Below, piece by piece: positions 50,601-61,380 of a stretch of DNA of 64,000 nt. Every line of letters starts with the position of its first letter. Position 1 is the first letter of the stretch. The notes beneath the pieces are model-generated. The model searched no databases. It saw only the letters and a program-made list of their open reading frames with translations, and was not told the DNA's origin. Where the stretch lies: assembly GCA_013397455.1 (NCBI GenBank), contig VYZB01000192.1, forward strand, positions 278,161 to 342,160. Reading direction: 5' to 3'. The stretch is from Crotophaga sulcirostris. Its lineage: Eukaryota; Chordata; Aves; Cuculiformes; Crotophagidae. The position numbers and the translations under genes were made by a program.

Positions 50601-53600
50601 GCAATCCCAGTTTATGGCCTTACTACCTTGTGCAGGCACTTCTGTTTGTGTGAGAGCAGATCTGCAATTAAAAATCTCCAAGAAAAAAAGTTGGGATGGT
50701 TTCTGCACGTTTGTTTCAGGTGGAATTTTTTCTCCAGACTGTTTCACAGTCTTTGTCCACAGTACTTGGGTCAACATAGGTGCTGGGAGAGATGGGAAGT
50801 GCCAGGACTGCAGAAGGAAGCGACAGGGGATTTTGGCAATGAGGCAAGTCATTTGCCCTGCTAGTGTTTCCTGATGGTTTGGGACATATAGGCACAGCCC
50901 CAGACTCATGAATTACCCTCCCTCTTTCTTCATGAGGCATCCTTCGAATGTCCCTGGGGGATATGCCTTTCTTCATCCTGGTTTCCTTCTTACTATGTGC
51001 TGCTTTTTAGACAATTACACAGAGGAACTACTAAAATGTAGCACTTCTCTTATCCCAATATCTGGTTTTGTAGCTTTTTGCAAAAATCTTCATGGGGGCT
51101 GGATTATCCCAAATGTGAACCTGCACAATGACTGACTCCATTTCAGAGCCCAGTACTTTCAACCTTATCTCTACAATTCTGAGGCTGTCTAGAAGAATTT
51201 CATTGGTTCAGGGGGGAAAAAAACAAATCAGTACCACTTCTAACTAACAACTAGCTCCTTCTCAAACCTTAAGTGTTGCCATGCTAGTTTGATAACTACC
51301 AGTTGAAAAATGTGTCTGGTGGAAGACCCAGAGTGAGAGTCTGGACCTTAAGAACAGAGTCCTAATCCATAACCTATTACAGTGTGCAGCGCTTGCCAAG
51401 AAAGCCCACACAGTGAGGTAAGGTTGCACCACACTCTCTCCTTCCTTGAATAAAAAGTGCCTGCTCTAATGAGAAGCAAGTCCCTGATTCAGCAAAGCAC
51501 TTAAGTGTTTTGATGAACCAGGGCCAGACTGAACATCTTGTGCAGAACTCAGCTGTCTAGCGAACAATATCAAATATTTTATTGATGGATGCAGACTTAA
51601 ATGAAAATTAAAGAGGTGGCTATTTAAGGCTGTAGGTGCCCAAACTAATATTGTTCATTTTTTATTGTACTGAAGCAATCATTTATATGGGAACAGAAGC
51701 AGCCATCTCCAGAAAATCCATCCATATCATGCTGGGAAGAATATTTTCAGTCCTCCTGCAGCACCCTGTCAATTTGATGGCTTATATAGCTCGCCTAGAA
51801 AATCAGTACTTTTGGACTATTTCAGATTAACAAGTTTCAGCCATATCCTCTCTTCTCCTAACAGGAATACCCAGCTTTAGTAGCCCTATTTGCTGTGTAA
51901 GGCATAGGAAAGTGAGGCATGGCCTCCTGTAGGCCAGATCAGATATTGGAAGGTATGATCGACACAGTGGAGCACCACTAGAGACAGGTCTCAAGTTCCT
52001 GCCATCACCCTTCCTTGGCCAACACCCTTCCTTGGCCAACAGTCAACAGGCAGGGTGCTGAGCTCCATGCTGACCTCCATCTCTGAGCTTGCAGCCAGTG
52101 AGGGTCCCTGCTCTCTTCCCTCTAACACATCTGGCCATCTTGCTAAAAGGGGCTCACAAACTCAGAGAATGCTAATCTCAAAAAGTGAAGCATTATGGCA
52201 GGTGAAGATAAATCTCAGACAAAGCTGGCTCCCTCTCATTAATCGTGCAGTATTTCACCTTCAAAAGCTGGATGTATTAGTGTGTTGTAACTGAAGTCTG
52301 CACCACAGCACCTGCAGACAGGTGGAGAGAGCAGAGGCTGAGCTGCAGCACACCCTGACTTCCATGTGTCTCTCTTTGGAAACATCATATTTTTCTAGCA
52401 CAGTTCCTAATGGAAAGTTGTCAGCATCTTTTATACATTTGAAAACATCTCTGTAAAATGCCAAAGAGTGCTAACTTGTTTCTAATATACTTTATTCTCT
52501 CTCCTCATCCATCCTAGAGCAAAAATCATCGACTCTCTTTTACTTACCAACAATATACCCACATGCCCTCTCAGCTAGGTAAAAAGACAGTGGAAGTAGC
52601 AGTTAAAAAAAAAGAGATCTGGCATTTTTCGCCAGCTTGTATACACTTAGATGCAATCAGTTCCCCGTCATGGAATACAGGCAGGTGCAAATAGGGGAAA
52701 GGAAAGTAAAAACACTACATGTAGGTATTTTTTTGGCTCAACGTTATGCTCTTGTAGATATATTCCCATACAGCTACTAGCGCTCAAACGATTTGCAGAG
52801 AAGGCACAAGTTACATGGCACTTGGTTTATCTGCTCTGGAATGGGCAAGTGCACACATAGATACACACTGTGGTTCCAGGGAGTCTAGGGATTTCAAAGC
52901 TGCTTTATCTCCCAGATAACTCACTGGCAAAGAAGGGTGAATTAAAAACAGCATAGGTAACTAAAAATGGAATGATAGATTGTGATTACATGCTTTAAAA
53001 AAGAAGTGTCACTTAAATGCATGTTACAGTTTTGCCCAGAGCAAGAGTTTAACCCTTTAATTATTGATTTGTGGACTCCTAAACATTTTTCCTGGAGAAC
53101 TGCAAATCCTCGAATTGTGCATTTGAATCTACAGGAGATGGCATTGTTTTTCTTACTCTCACAGCACCTCCCTCTCCAAATAGTCTTTGGGGATTTGCGA
53201 ACCACTAGTAAAAACCTGTCTCCTAGCAGTCAGACAGGATCCACACTCTCCTAAATCCCACACGTTGATGATGACTTTAGTAAGCCTCTGCCTCCTACCT
53301 GGTAAAATACAAAAAACCCACAGGTTTTAAGTTCTCAGGCTGAGGCACTTTGAGCTTACTCTGGAGGAAGGCTGAGCAGCCAACGTTCCCACCTACGGAA
53401 GTGCCAAGTGCCCAGGAATTTTGTACAGGCATAACACTGAGGCACTTGAAATGACAGGAATGCTGCATATTTCTGCCCTTTGCCTCTGCAGCCTATAATG
53501 CCATTGCTTTGAAGGAAGGTAAAACCATTTATATATGATGGCAAAGGCCAGAGCCCTAATTTTCACAGGGCCTTTGAAGAGCCTTTGTCATGTTTTTCCC

Positions 53601-53771
53601 AACAGTATTTGAATGACTGACTTGGAAGGCTTCAGAAAAAATGCAAAATACTGTCAAAAATGCAAAATGTTTACATCTGTCAGCCAGGAGGGGGAGGAAA
53701 AAAGGACATGAAGAAGCTTAGCCAAGCCTGACTGAGTATAGTGGATCTTGATCTTTGTTCACCCCGTTGTT
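44661..53771. other. Intergenic block, no gene recognised
   Basis: The block is AT-richer non-coding sequence. It contains an AT-rich stretch at 46238-46320 (TATATATTTTTATATATG), A runs at 46524-46532 and 47066-47074, an exact 17-bp tandem pair at 52006-52039, and an AAAAATGCAAAAT pair near 53636-53670. The frame 45058-45282 (74 codons, ending in a lysine-rich LSKIKKFL) and the minus frame 47064-47552 (162 codons, hydrophobic and cysteine-rich) were examined. Neither resembles a known family or shows convincing codon bias, so they are not called. Confidence 0.5.
52006..52039. repeat. Exact tandem pair of a 17-bp unit
   Basis: CACCCTTCCTTGGCCAA occurs at 52006-52022 and again directly at 52023-52039. 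This is a small, apparently recent replication-slippage duplication. Confidence 0.9.
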
Positions 53772-53828
53772 TGAGAGAGAGAGAGAGAAAATGTGTGTGC
53801 ACACGCACATATGCGTGTGTGCACGTGC
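53772..53828. repeat. GA microsatellite followed by a 38-bp alternating purine-pyrimidine tract
   Basis: An imperfect (GA)n run at 53773-53788 leads into 53791-53828, where every base alternates purine and pyrimidine (TGTGTGTGCACACGCAC and so on) for 38 bases without a break. Such tracts favour left-handed Z-DNA under negative supercoiling. The tract contains self-complementary pieces (GTGTGTGCACAC, GCACGTGC). Confidence 0.9.
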
Positions 53829-56800
53829 CTTGTCATTTTAATGGAGTCACAGCTTTATCTCTTGAAGCGATCTCATTAAAGGCAGGGGACAAGACAGCAG
53901 GGGCTGTGAGACCTGTAATTACAGAGGAAAGGTCGATAGAAATACAGTTACATACAATCACCTTGTCTTTTCTGGGTCATCTCTTAAGGGAAATACCCTT
54001 CAAAAACGATGAATCCCTTCTGACCGCCTTTCTGAACCACATATAGAGACCTCATGATGGAGTTTTATCTGCACTGCTACTGCTTTTGTTGCCTGCTTGA
54101 ATCTGCTGTGGGTAACCCCATCCCCTGGAGACTCTTGAGATAAGGTACAAGCGGATGAGGGGAAAACAGTTTATTTGGGCTCAGCTCCATTCCTTTTTTT
54201 CACTGAGTAAGTGGGAGCTGCATGGGCTTTTCATCTCTGCTGGGAAGGACACTCTACTGTCCAGGGGCAAACTGCCTCCAACGTGTACATATTAATTGTC
54301 ATTGAAAAAGCAGATGTGGTTTTCAAGGTGAAGGCCAAAGCGTGGCTCTTGTTGCAACATACACAAAAATGCTGGTGAACATGAGAAATGTCACAGAAAG
54401 AAAAAAAACCAAACAGGTAGGAAATTAAATTCCTTCCTGTTCTGGGTAGTATTCACTGCCGAGATCCTAGCTTTCCAAGCAGACACAGCCCTAGGCTGTG
54501 GCACTTGCAAAGGGAGAAAGATTTGTTTCTCTGTGTCAAGCTAAATGCAGTCTGTTACTGGAAGCAGGAATACGCCTGAGCAGAATGTGACGTATCTAGT
54601 AGCAAGAGCAAAGGGCTTTCAGACCCTTGGACTCTTAACTAGAACCTGCTAAAGCTTTTCTGCATGCCTGCTTTCCCTCTCTGTGACTCCGTTCTCCCGT
54701 CCTTACAATGGTCATAACAAAACTCCATGCTGTAAAGCACTCTCAGTTTCTCAAAGTAAAAAACACTGCAGAAGGGCCGTGTGATGTCCAGAACAGCAGG
54801 CACTCATGTAACACCCTGCACTGTTTACCTAAGGCTCACCCTTCTCTTTTCATCGCATCCCGTGCTACCGATCCCTGGAATTAGACTGTTGTTCAGCAGC
54901 CCACAACGCTCCACAAACAGTCAGCAGTCCAAAGGGAAAAAATGATGTATTGCTGCAAATCTGCAAAATAACAATTCACAATTACTCCTGGAATGGGGAC
55001 ATACAAGCCAAAGAACAGGAATTTTCAGGTTTTAAAACCTGATCTGGATCTGACCTGCTGGCAGGAGTGAAGTTCCCTGTATGTTATCTCTACTTCTCTC
55101 AGTTGCCCGGCCAAGGTATCAGAAAGAGTTTGTAATTACTTGTAGATACTGAAAACAGAGGTCTCCTGATTTTTCTTAAGCTAATCTCTCTGATACCTAT
55201 TATGGGAGGAGAACACAAGTACTCTACCCTCTCTGCCTGTTTTAACATAATAAAATTTCCTTTGACCCATATGGATTTGCTGTCTGTTTAAATCACTGCC
55301 AGTAACAGAACTGAGATGCATTTTTTTCCTGGAAGGGACACTAGGTCTGAGTTTACAACACCACAGTTGCACGCTACAGTTTTCACATCATGAAGAAATG
55401 GCAAGGTGTCAACTATCCCAAGGCAAAAGAGGGATAAAATTGATAGTGTGCCAAATCAACTGTTGTACTGGTTACGTGGCATTTCAAGGGGAAACATGGT
55501 TCACAAGTTGTTTGGAGGTCCCCTTTTTTGCATCCTATTGGTGGTACTTCATTGCCACATGGAGATAAATCTAAGTCTGGTATGGTGGATTGCTCTTAAG
55601 ATGTGAAATTTTGTTAAGGATTGAAAATGAAATGAATAGGTGATTTCAGGATCTGAAATTTCCACCCAGTTCCTAGTGCCTACACCCTTCTTCCCGCCCA
55701 CTGGCAAGAGCCAGGCCTGTCACGGGAAATCTTAAAAGAAAACCTCAAAGATGAGTAATGAGAGCTAAATGAGAGCACTGCCTTAGGGTCAAGACGGTGC
55801 AGCTTGGAAAAGAGACGGTTGTCCAGGTGTCATGTTATTTTCTAGGTAAACTGAAAGGTTCAGTCTTCAAGTCTGTCAACAGTGCCAGATCCAATAAAGA
55901 CCATCAAAGGCATAAAATGGAGCTTATACAGAAGACTAAAAAAGTGTCTCTGAAATGCTGACCTGCCATCTAAAATTGCTTTTGATCTCATTGATGGTTT
56001 TCACTTTAAAGTTCACTACATTCGGTCCCAGCAGCACCTCGCTACTGAGCAGGTCAAGTCGTTTCTAAGGCCAGCTGGAATCACAAAGATGAAGCGTCCG
56101 CATGTCCACATGAGCCAGATTCATCCAAAGCTCTAAAAACAGGTCTAGGGCACAATGACAGGACCACACTCCACCAACACTGCGATGCCTTCATCACCTT
56201 TTAAAAGACAGTGATGCTTGTTGTGGCACCCCTTTCCCTTACATACATGGGTCTCTGACAGTTTCATGAGCAAGCATCTTCTGCAGGATATTTAAGGCCT
56301 GAATTGAATTCTCTTCTCCAGCTGAGGAGAGTTTCAACCCCTGTGTACAGGGGAAGTGTGCTCTTGTGTAGCAAGAACATTCTTTGCACCTTCACAGCTC
56401 ATTTTTGTGTTCCTCGGCAAGTGAGGTATCCTGTTGGGGAAGAGGCTACTGAGACATTTTCTCATTTCCAAGCTCATACAAGGTCCAGGAGGTTCTTCTA
56501 AGCTGTCAAGAAGGAAAAAGAGCAGGAGCTGACTTTCTTTGCCAGAGCATCTAGACAGAAGTAAAAAGCAAAGTTATCAAACACAGTCGTAACATCTGTG
56601 TCCATCTTTCCCAGACTTGGAAGCATAAGGGAAGGATGACAGTGCCCTAGCTAGGCTCCCTGAGCAGCAGAGGGCACAGAAAGATGCCCTTTGACTCTAA
56701 ACCAAGTCCTTGATCACCAAGTGTAGCGACCGCCATGTTTTAGAGTAGTTTCTGGCAAGGCATCTCCTAGCATACGGAGTGAGCTTCAGTCTCAGAAGGT

Positions 56801-56886
56801 CTGAAGCATGGCGGGCATCGTGCCACCCACGCCTGACCCTCACAGCTCACCAACACAGACCCCATGCAGTGCCATAGGCTCAGGTT
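53829..56886. other. Upstream intergenic sequence, possible MIR-like remnant at 54660-54770
   Basis: No gene recognised; open frames are at most about 65 codons apart from one running in from the left. Within it, 54660-54770 (CCCTCTCTGTGACTCCGTTC, then ACAATGGTCATAACA, then TGTAAAGCACTCTCAG) weakly follows the order of blocks in a MIR SINE 3' half on the plus strand. The similarity is loose and low confidence. A short AAAAAAAACC run occurs at 54402-54411. Confidence 0.4.
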
Positions 56887-57237
56887 CATACAATCATAAA
56901 ATGGTTTGGGTTGGAAGGGACCTTAAAGCCCATCCAGTTCCACCCCCCTGCCATGGGCAGGGACACCTCCCACCGGATCAGGTTGCTCAAAGCCCCATCC
57001 AACCTGGCCTTGAACACCTCCAGGGATGGGGCATCCACGACTCCTCAGGGCAACCTGTGCCGGTGTCTCACCACCCTCACAGGAAAACATTTCTTTCTAA
57101 CATCTAATCTAAATCTCCCTTCTTTCAGCTTAAGACCCGAACCGCTCGTCCTATCCCTGCAGCCCCTCCTCAGCTTTCCTGTAGCCCCCTTTAAGTCCTG
57201 GAAGGCTGCTCTAGGGTCTCCCCAAACCCTCCCCAGT
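56887..57237 (-). mobile_element. CR1 LINE 3' end, truncated at the right by the assembly gap
   Basis: Read on the plus strand it begins CATACAATCATAAAATGG and continues through a GGTTGGAAGGGACCTTAAAG block, 'ccatccaacctggccttgaa' (56994-57013) and the 'acacctccagggatggggca' block (57014-57033). This is the reverse complement of the CR1 3' region including the conserved tail. It is closely similar in layout to the copy at 12138-12393. The element is 5'-truncated or continues into the gap, and it sits less than 700 bp upstream of the CpG island. No intact reverse transcriptase frame is present. Confidence 0.93.
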
Positions 57238-57773
57238 NNNNNNNNNNNNNNNNNNNNNNNNNNNNNNNNNNNNNNNNNNNNNNNNNNNNNNNNNNNNNNN
57301 NNNNNNNNNNNNNNNNNNNNNNNNNNNNNNNNNNNNNNNNNNNNNNNNNNNNNNNNNNNNNNNNNNNNNNNNNNNNNNNNNNNNNNNNNNNNNNNNNNNN
57401 NNNNNNNNNNNNNNNNNNNNNNNNNNNNNNNNNNNNNNNNNNNNNNNNNNNNNNNNNNNNNNNNNNNNNNNNNNNNNNNNNNNNNNNNNNNNNNNNNNNN
57501 NNNNNNNNNNNNNNNNNNNNNNNNNNNNNNNNNNNNNNNNNNNNNNNNNNNNNNNNNNNNNNNNNNNNNNNNNNNNNNNNNNNNNNNNNNNNNNNNNNNN
57601 NNNNNNNNNNNNNNNNNNNNNNNNNNNNNNNNNNNNNNNNNNNNNNNNNNNNNNNNNNNNNNNNNNNNNNNNNNNNNNNNNNNNNNNNNNNNNNNNNNNN
57701 NNNNNNNNNNNNNNNNNNNNNNNNNNNNNNNNNNNNNNNNNNNNNNNNNNNNNNNNNNNNNNNNNNNNNNNNN
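57238..57773. other. Assembly gap (536 N)
   Basis: A run of N separates a CR1 fragment on the left from a CpG island on the right. It probably holds the rest of the CR1 copy and the core promoter of the gene starting at 57919. GC-rich bird promoters are often lost in assemblies. Open frames reading through the N run are artefacts. Confidence 0.98.
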
Positions 57774-57918
57774 GGCGAGGCGAAGGAAAGCAGGAGGAAG
57801 GCGAGCGGCTGCTATTGTTCCGCACCTGCCACCGGCGGCGGCGACGACACGTGGCGCCCGTTGAGCCCCGCTCCTCGCCCCGCGCCGCCCGACCCGCACG
57901 CAGCAGCCGCCCGGCACC
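57774..57918 (+). other. 5' untranslated leader of the probable ATP1A1 gene (visible part)
   Basis: These 145 bases between the assembly gap and the ATG are very GC- and CpG-rich, with a GGCGGCGGCGACGAC run near 57832-57847 and an E-box-like CACGTG at 57848-57853. No ATG occurs upstream of 57919, which supports that start. The transcription start cannot be placed: it may be in this stretch or inside the gap ending at 57773. Assignment as leader is inferred from position. Confidence 0.5.
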
Positions 57919-57930
57919 ATGGGCAAGGGG
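57919..57930 (+). CDS. ATP1A1: First coding exon (4 codons) of probable Na,K-ATPase alpha-1 subunit; rest of gene lies beyond the window
   Basis: The ATG at 57919-57921 sits in a strong Kozak context (GGCACCATGG) and is followed by codons for Gly, Lys and Gly, then at 57931 by GTGAGC, a near-consensus splice donor, giving a 12-nt coding segment ending in phase 0. Established knowledge: the alpha-1 subunit starts Met-Gly-Lys-Gly-Val-Gly, and its first intron falls directly after the fourth codon. The product is the catalytic P-type ATPase that exchanges three cytosolic Na+ for two extracellular K+ at the plasma membrane, working with a beta subunit. The CpG island here suits a broadly expressed gene. 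Alternatives considered: ATP1A2 (begins Met-Gly-Arg-Gly), FADS2 (begins Met-Gly-Lys-Gly but its first exon continues) and HMGB1/2 (no intron after codon four). The call rests on four codons plus gene structure; exon 2 was searched for in the remaining 6 kb and not seen. Confidence 0.6.
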
Positions 57931-58266
57931 GTGAGCGCCGGGGAAACGGGCCGGGGCGGGGTGCGTGGGGGATTCGGGGGCGCTGGGACTGTGGCTGGGG
58001 GAGCCCCCTTTGCCCCCTTCCCCTCTCCAGCTGGGCGGGGGCTCTGCGCGTGCTCGGGGAGGCAGCCCCGCGCGCTCTGGGTGTGAATGGAGGGGCGGGA
58101 TCGGCGCCGGTACCGGTTGCCCCGGCGCAGCGTGCGCGGGCTGAGGGGGAGGAAGTAACGGGGCGGGCGGGAGTGAGGGAGGGAAGCACCCACGGCAGAG
58201 CCAGACATGGCCGCGGAGGGGCCCCCGTGCTGGTGGAGCTGCGGAGGTGGCCCAAACCCCGCCGCT

Positions 58267-58376
58267 TTTTCCACTTTTTCCCCCTCAAAAAACCACTCCT
58301 CAGGGTGTGCTGCTGTTATCTTTCCATATTTCCCCCCCCCCCAAAAACCACCCCTCAGGGTGTGCTGCTGTTATCT
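58267..58376. repeat. Two tandem copies of a 55-bp unit
   Basis: The segment CAGGGTGTGCTGCTGTTATC occurs at 58301 and again at 58356, a period of 55 bases, and the preceding CCC...AAAAACCAC...CCT blocks also correspond. The second copy has a longer C run (58332-58342), so the copies differ mainly in homopolymers. The pair lies just inside the presumed intron at the edge of the CpG island. Confidence 0.85.
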
Positions 58377-61348
58377 GATGCCCTTTTGGAGCAGAGCGTG
58401 GCTGCTTCCCGGTCTCTCCTAAGAGTACTTTAGACTTCTTGAAACACGAGGGCCCGGGAAGGGGGGTTGGCAGGATTATGAGGCGTTATTAGGGCTGATT
58501 TCCCTGTTGGCAGCGGCGAGGGCATGATGGGAGTTGGTGGCAGGAGGGAGGTGGTTGCCCCTGGCTCTGCCCTCTTGGTTGGGTGATAAAAGACTCCCAG
58601 AAGACCTTGTCCCCTGCTTCTTGCCCCCCGCTTCCCACAAGGAGGAGAAGTCAGATTCATTCAGATCATAGCTTTGGAATAAAAAAAAAAAGTGCCAATG
58701 AAAGCTCTTGAAAACAGGAGTGAAGTCTTTTTTTAAGGTTGGGTGTTGTGGTCAAACACCCATGTGTGGAGCCTCCTGTGTGGCTCACGTTTTGTGTCGA
58801 AAAAGTAAAGTCTAATTTCTGGGGTTTATTGTTTGGGTGTTTGTTTTTTTCCCCTTCAAATACTTCCCTGTGTATCTTGTATAGTTGGAGGTTATTTATT
58901 TAGACTCACTCCTAGAAGATTCCCAAATTTTTCCGCTTCTTGAGAAGACCATGACAGTGCAGGACCTGGAGTTACAGAGGTGGTAGTGTTTTCCCAGCCT
59001 CCAGGTGTTCTGAGCTTCCCAAGCGCTGTTCAAACACGGACTTGACTTTGCATTGTCCTCGTTTTGTGGTACAACAGTGGCAATGTTGACATAACTGCAT
59101 GGGGAGCTGCAATAACATGGCTGTACAAACAGTTCCTTGGAAAAAAGGGGTGAGAAGTGCATGGGGTGGGGTTTTAGGATATTTTGTGGGGTTTTACCTC
59201 AGTGAAGTCCTCGTTGTGCTTGGCAGCCCAGTGCTGATGTTTTTCAGTCTGATGCGCAACAGGCAGCATGCACAATAAAAGGTCATCTTAAGAGGTAAAA
59301 CATCCAGGGGAGATTGGGGGTTGTTGCAGTCTTCTGGATGCTTTAAATTATTGAAGGAACCTTAGAGTAGTGTGTGTGTGTGTATGACTGCAGAGCAGAA
59401 GGCTTTGGGGGCGTAGGCTGCCTTGGCTGGGCTAATGGGAGTTGCAAGCACTTTCTAATACAGAAGGCTTTTAGCTATCTCACTTCTATTTCAGACTTCA
59501 TAGGTTGCATGGATAATAAAGCAATTGGCCTGAAACTGAAGTGCCAACGCGAGGGGTAATTCAACAGTGTACAGCTGCCTCAGGCTTTCTGGTAGCAAGT
59601 CACAAGATTTGTTCGTTTAGTGGTGACAAAGCAGGCAGACAGCTGGGGACCCCCTGAAAAATAGGGATGTGAGAGAGCAGGGCTGTGGAAAAGGCAGGGT
59701 GTGGTTGCAGTGCTGAACAGCATGTGCCTGCCTTACCTTAAGGTGCCCAAAAAGGAAACCTCTTACCCATGGGAGTATGGGATGGAAGAGTAAGTAAGAG
59801 GGTAAGTGTGAGAGAAGTTCCTTGTCCTGTGGCTGTGAGGAGAAGCCGAGTGGAGCGTTTGTTTTACTTTAAATGGTAGCAGGATGAGGGGAGGGCGGTG
59901 AGCTGCACGGGTATGTTGTTCAGCCTAAAAAGCAGATTATCCAAGGGGGTATGCGTAGTGGAGGAAAGCAGACGGGATTTAATTTCTGTTTAGAGCTGCC
60001 TAGAAGCTGTCTACAAGCAGCAGTGTTTTGCTCTGTCTCCCTTGCTGCACTGGCACAGTGCACAGTCATTAGTGGGTGCTTTGAGTTGCTTCTAGAGGTC
60101 AGTGCCAGTGCCTGAACCCCGGTTAAGGGATTTTTCCTGTCAGGAACTAGAAAGGCTTATTGCATAATGGACTAGCTGAGGGGAAATTATGCAAATCAAA
60201 GCAATTCTTATCTGGTACAACTAAGAGATCTTAATATATTACTCTTCCCCCTTCCCCATCTTTTGATTATTATGACTAGAGGATACTTCTTTTGCCAGAG
60301 AAAACCCATGGCCTGGTCAACATGTGCTTTTGCAAAAGCAGTATAATGGGATGAAGGGTCTCTGCAAGTGGTCTGTACCTGTGGATTGCAGTCCCACAAC
60401 CCAGTAGGATCCTGACCTTTGAGAACTGCAGAAGGTCATGCGTCACCCAGGCATTTTCAAGGGGTAGCTGAAGCCACCTGCTTCTCTAAGTGGACTGGAC
60501 ACAGGTCCACCCCTATCTTCATATGCTTGACAACTCCTAAAGATTTCTGAATTGATGGTAAAGATGCACAAAGAATTGTTAGAGGTGACACACCATAGTT
60601 GGCACAGCGCTGAAAAACTAGGGAGGGCTGCTCATTTGTTTAGTGGTATAATTTGGAAAGCCAGCTTTGCATTTGTATCTTCAGGCGGCTCCACAAGAAG
60701 TAGAGATGTTTGTCCGAATATCCAGAGGAGACTTATGGTGTGTGGGTGGTCCCATTTTGACTCTGATGGTGAAAACCCTTGCAAGCTTAGGTCCCTTGAC
60801 ACAGGAGGAGAGCTTGTCCTTCCATAATTTGGGAAGCTGCAGTCTGTTCACAATGAGCAATTACTAGCTGTTGAGTAAAAGCAACTTCATAATGTCCTAG
60901 ATGCTGAAAGTCTGATCAGTTGATGCAGTCAATTAGACTTACAGTTAAAGATAGGAAATTGAACGCAGCTCTTGGGAGGGAGTAGCAGGATCCAGAGAAA
61001 TCATTTGTATCCCTTGCTAAAATCACTTAGGATCATGGAGCGGTGTTTCCAGTCCAATAGGCATAGTCCGTATCATGACTCATCTGGTTAATATATTTAC
61101 TGAAGGCTGTCTCATGAGGCAGCTGGACAGTAACTTTTCTGTTTTCTCTGCACAGTTGATTATAATGACATAAGTACTAGAACAGACAAGGCCTCCAGAG
61201 ACTGTGTAATTTGTTTTGGCTCTTATTGGACATTTCTTGTTGGATTAGGTGATGTTAGAATACGGTACTTCTGAACTTGTCTGCTGATTTCCACCCCTCC
61301 TGTTTCCTGGTCAATCATAGCTTGTGTTGGGAACATCAGCCATGAATG

Positions 61349-61380
61349 GCTCAATTAGTCCAGAGCTCAATTATTCCAGA
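61349..61380. repeat. Two tandem copies of a 16-bp unit containing TCAATTA
   Basis: GCTCAATTAGTCCAGA (61349-61364) is followed directly by GCTCAATTATTCCAGA (61365-61380), one mismatch in 16. Each copy holds a CAATTA core like a homeodomain-binding motif. A regulatory role is only a possibility. Confidence 0.8.

Larger units (their letters stand above)
57774..58240. promoter_or_regulatory. CpG island at the start of the probable ATP1A1 gene
   Basis: This stretch is densely packed with CpG dinucleotides, in sharp contrast to the CpG-poor sequence on both sides. It spans the leader, the four-codon exon and the first 300 bases of the intron. It contains GC-box-like GGGGCGGG runs (about 57953, 58093 and 58160), and a CG-rich GCGCAGCGTGCGC near 58126 that resembles an NRF1 site. 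The left edge is cut by the gap, so the core promoter is probably missing. CpG islands of this type mark promoters of widely expressed vertebrate genes. Confidence 0.8.

Noticed and set aside
56911..57864. 317-codon plus-strand open frame across the gap
   Set aside because: Same artefact: CR1 sequence joined through 536 N to the leader of the next gene.
57045..58274. 409-codon minus-strand open frame across the gap
   Set aside because: It is open only because N codons do not count as stops; its ends are CR1 and GC-rich CpG-island sequence.
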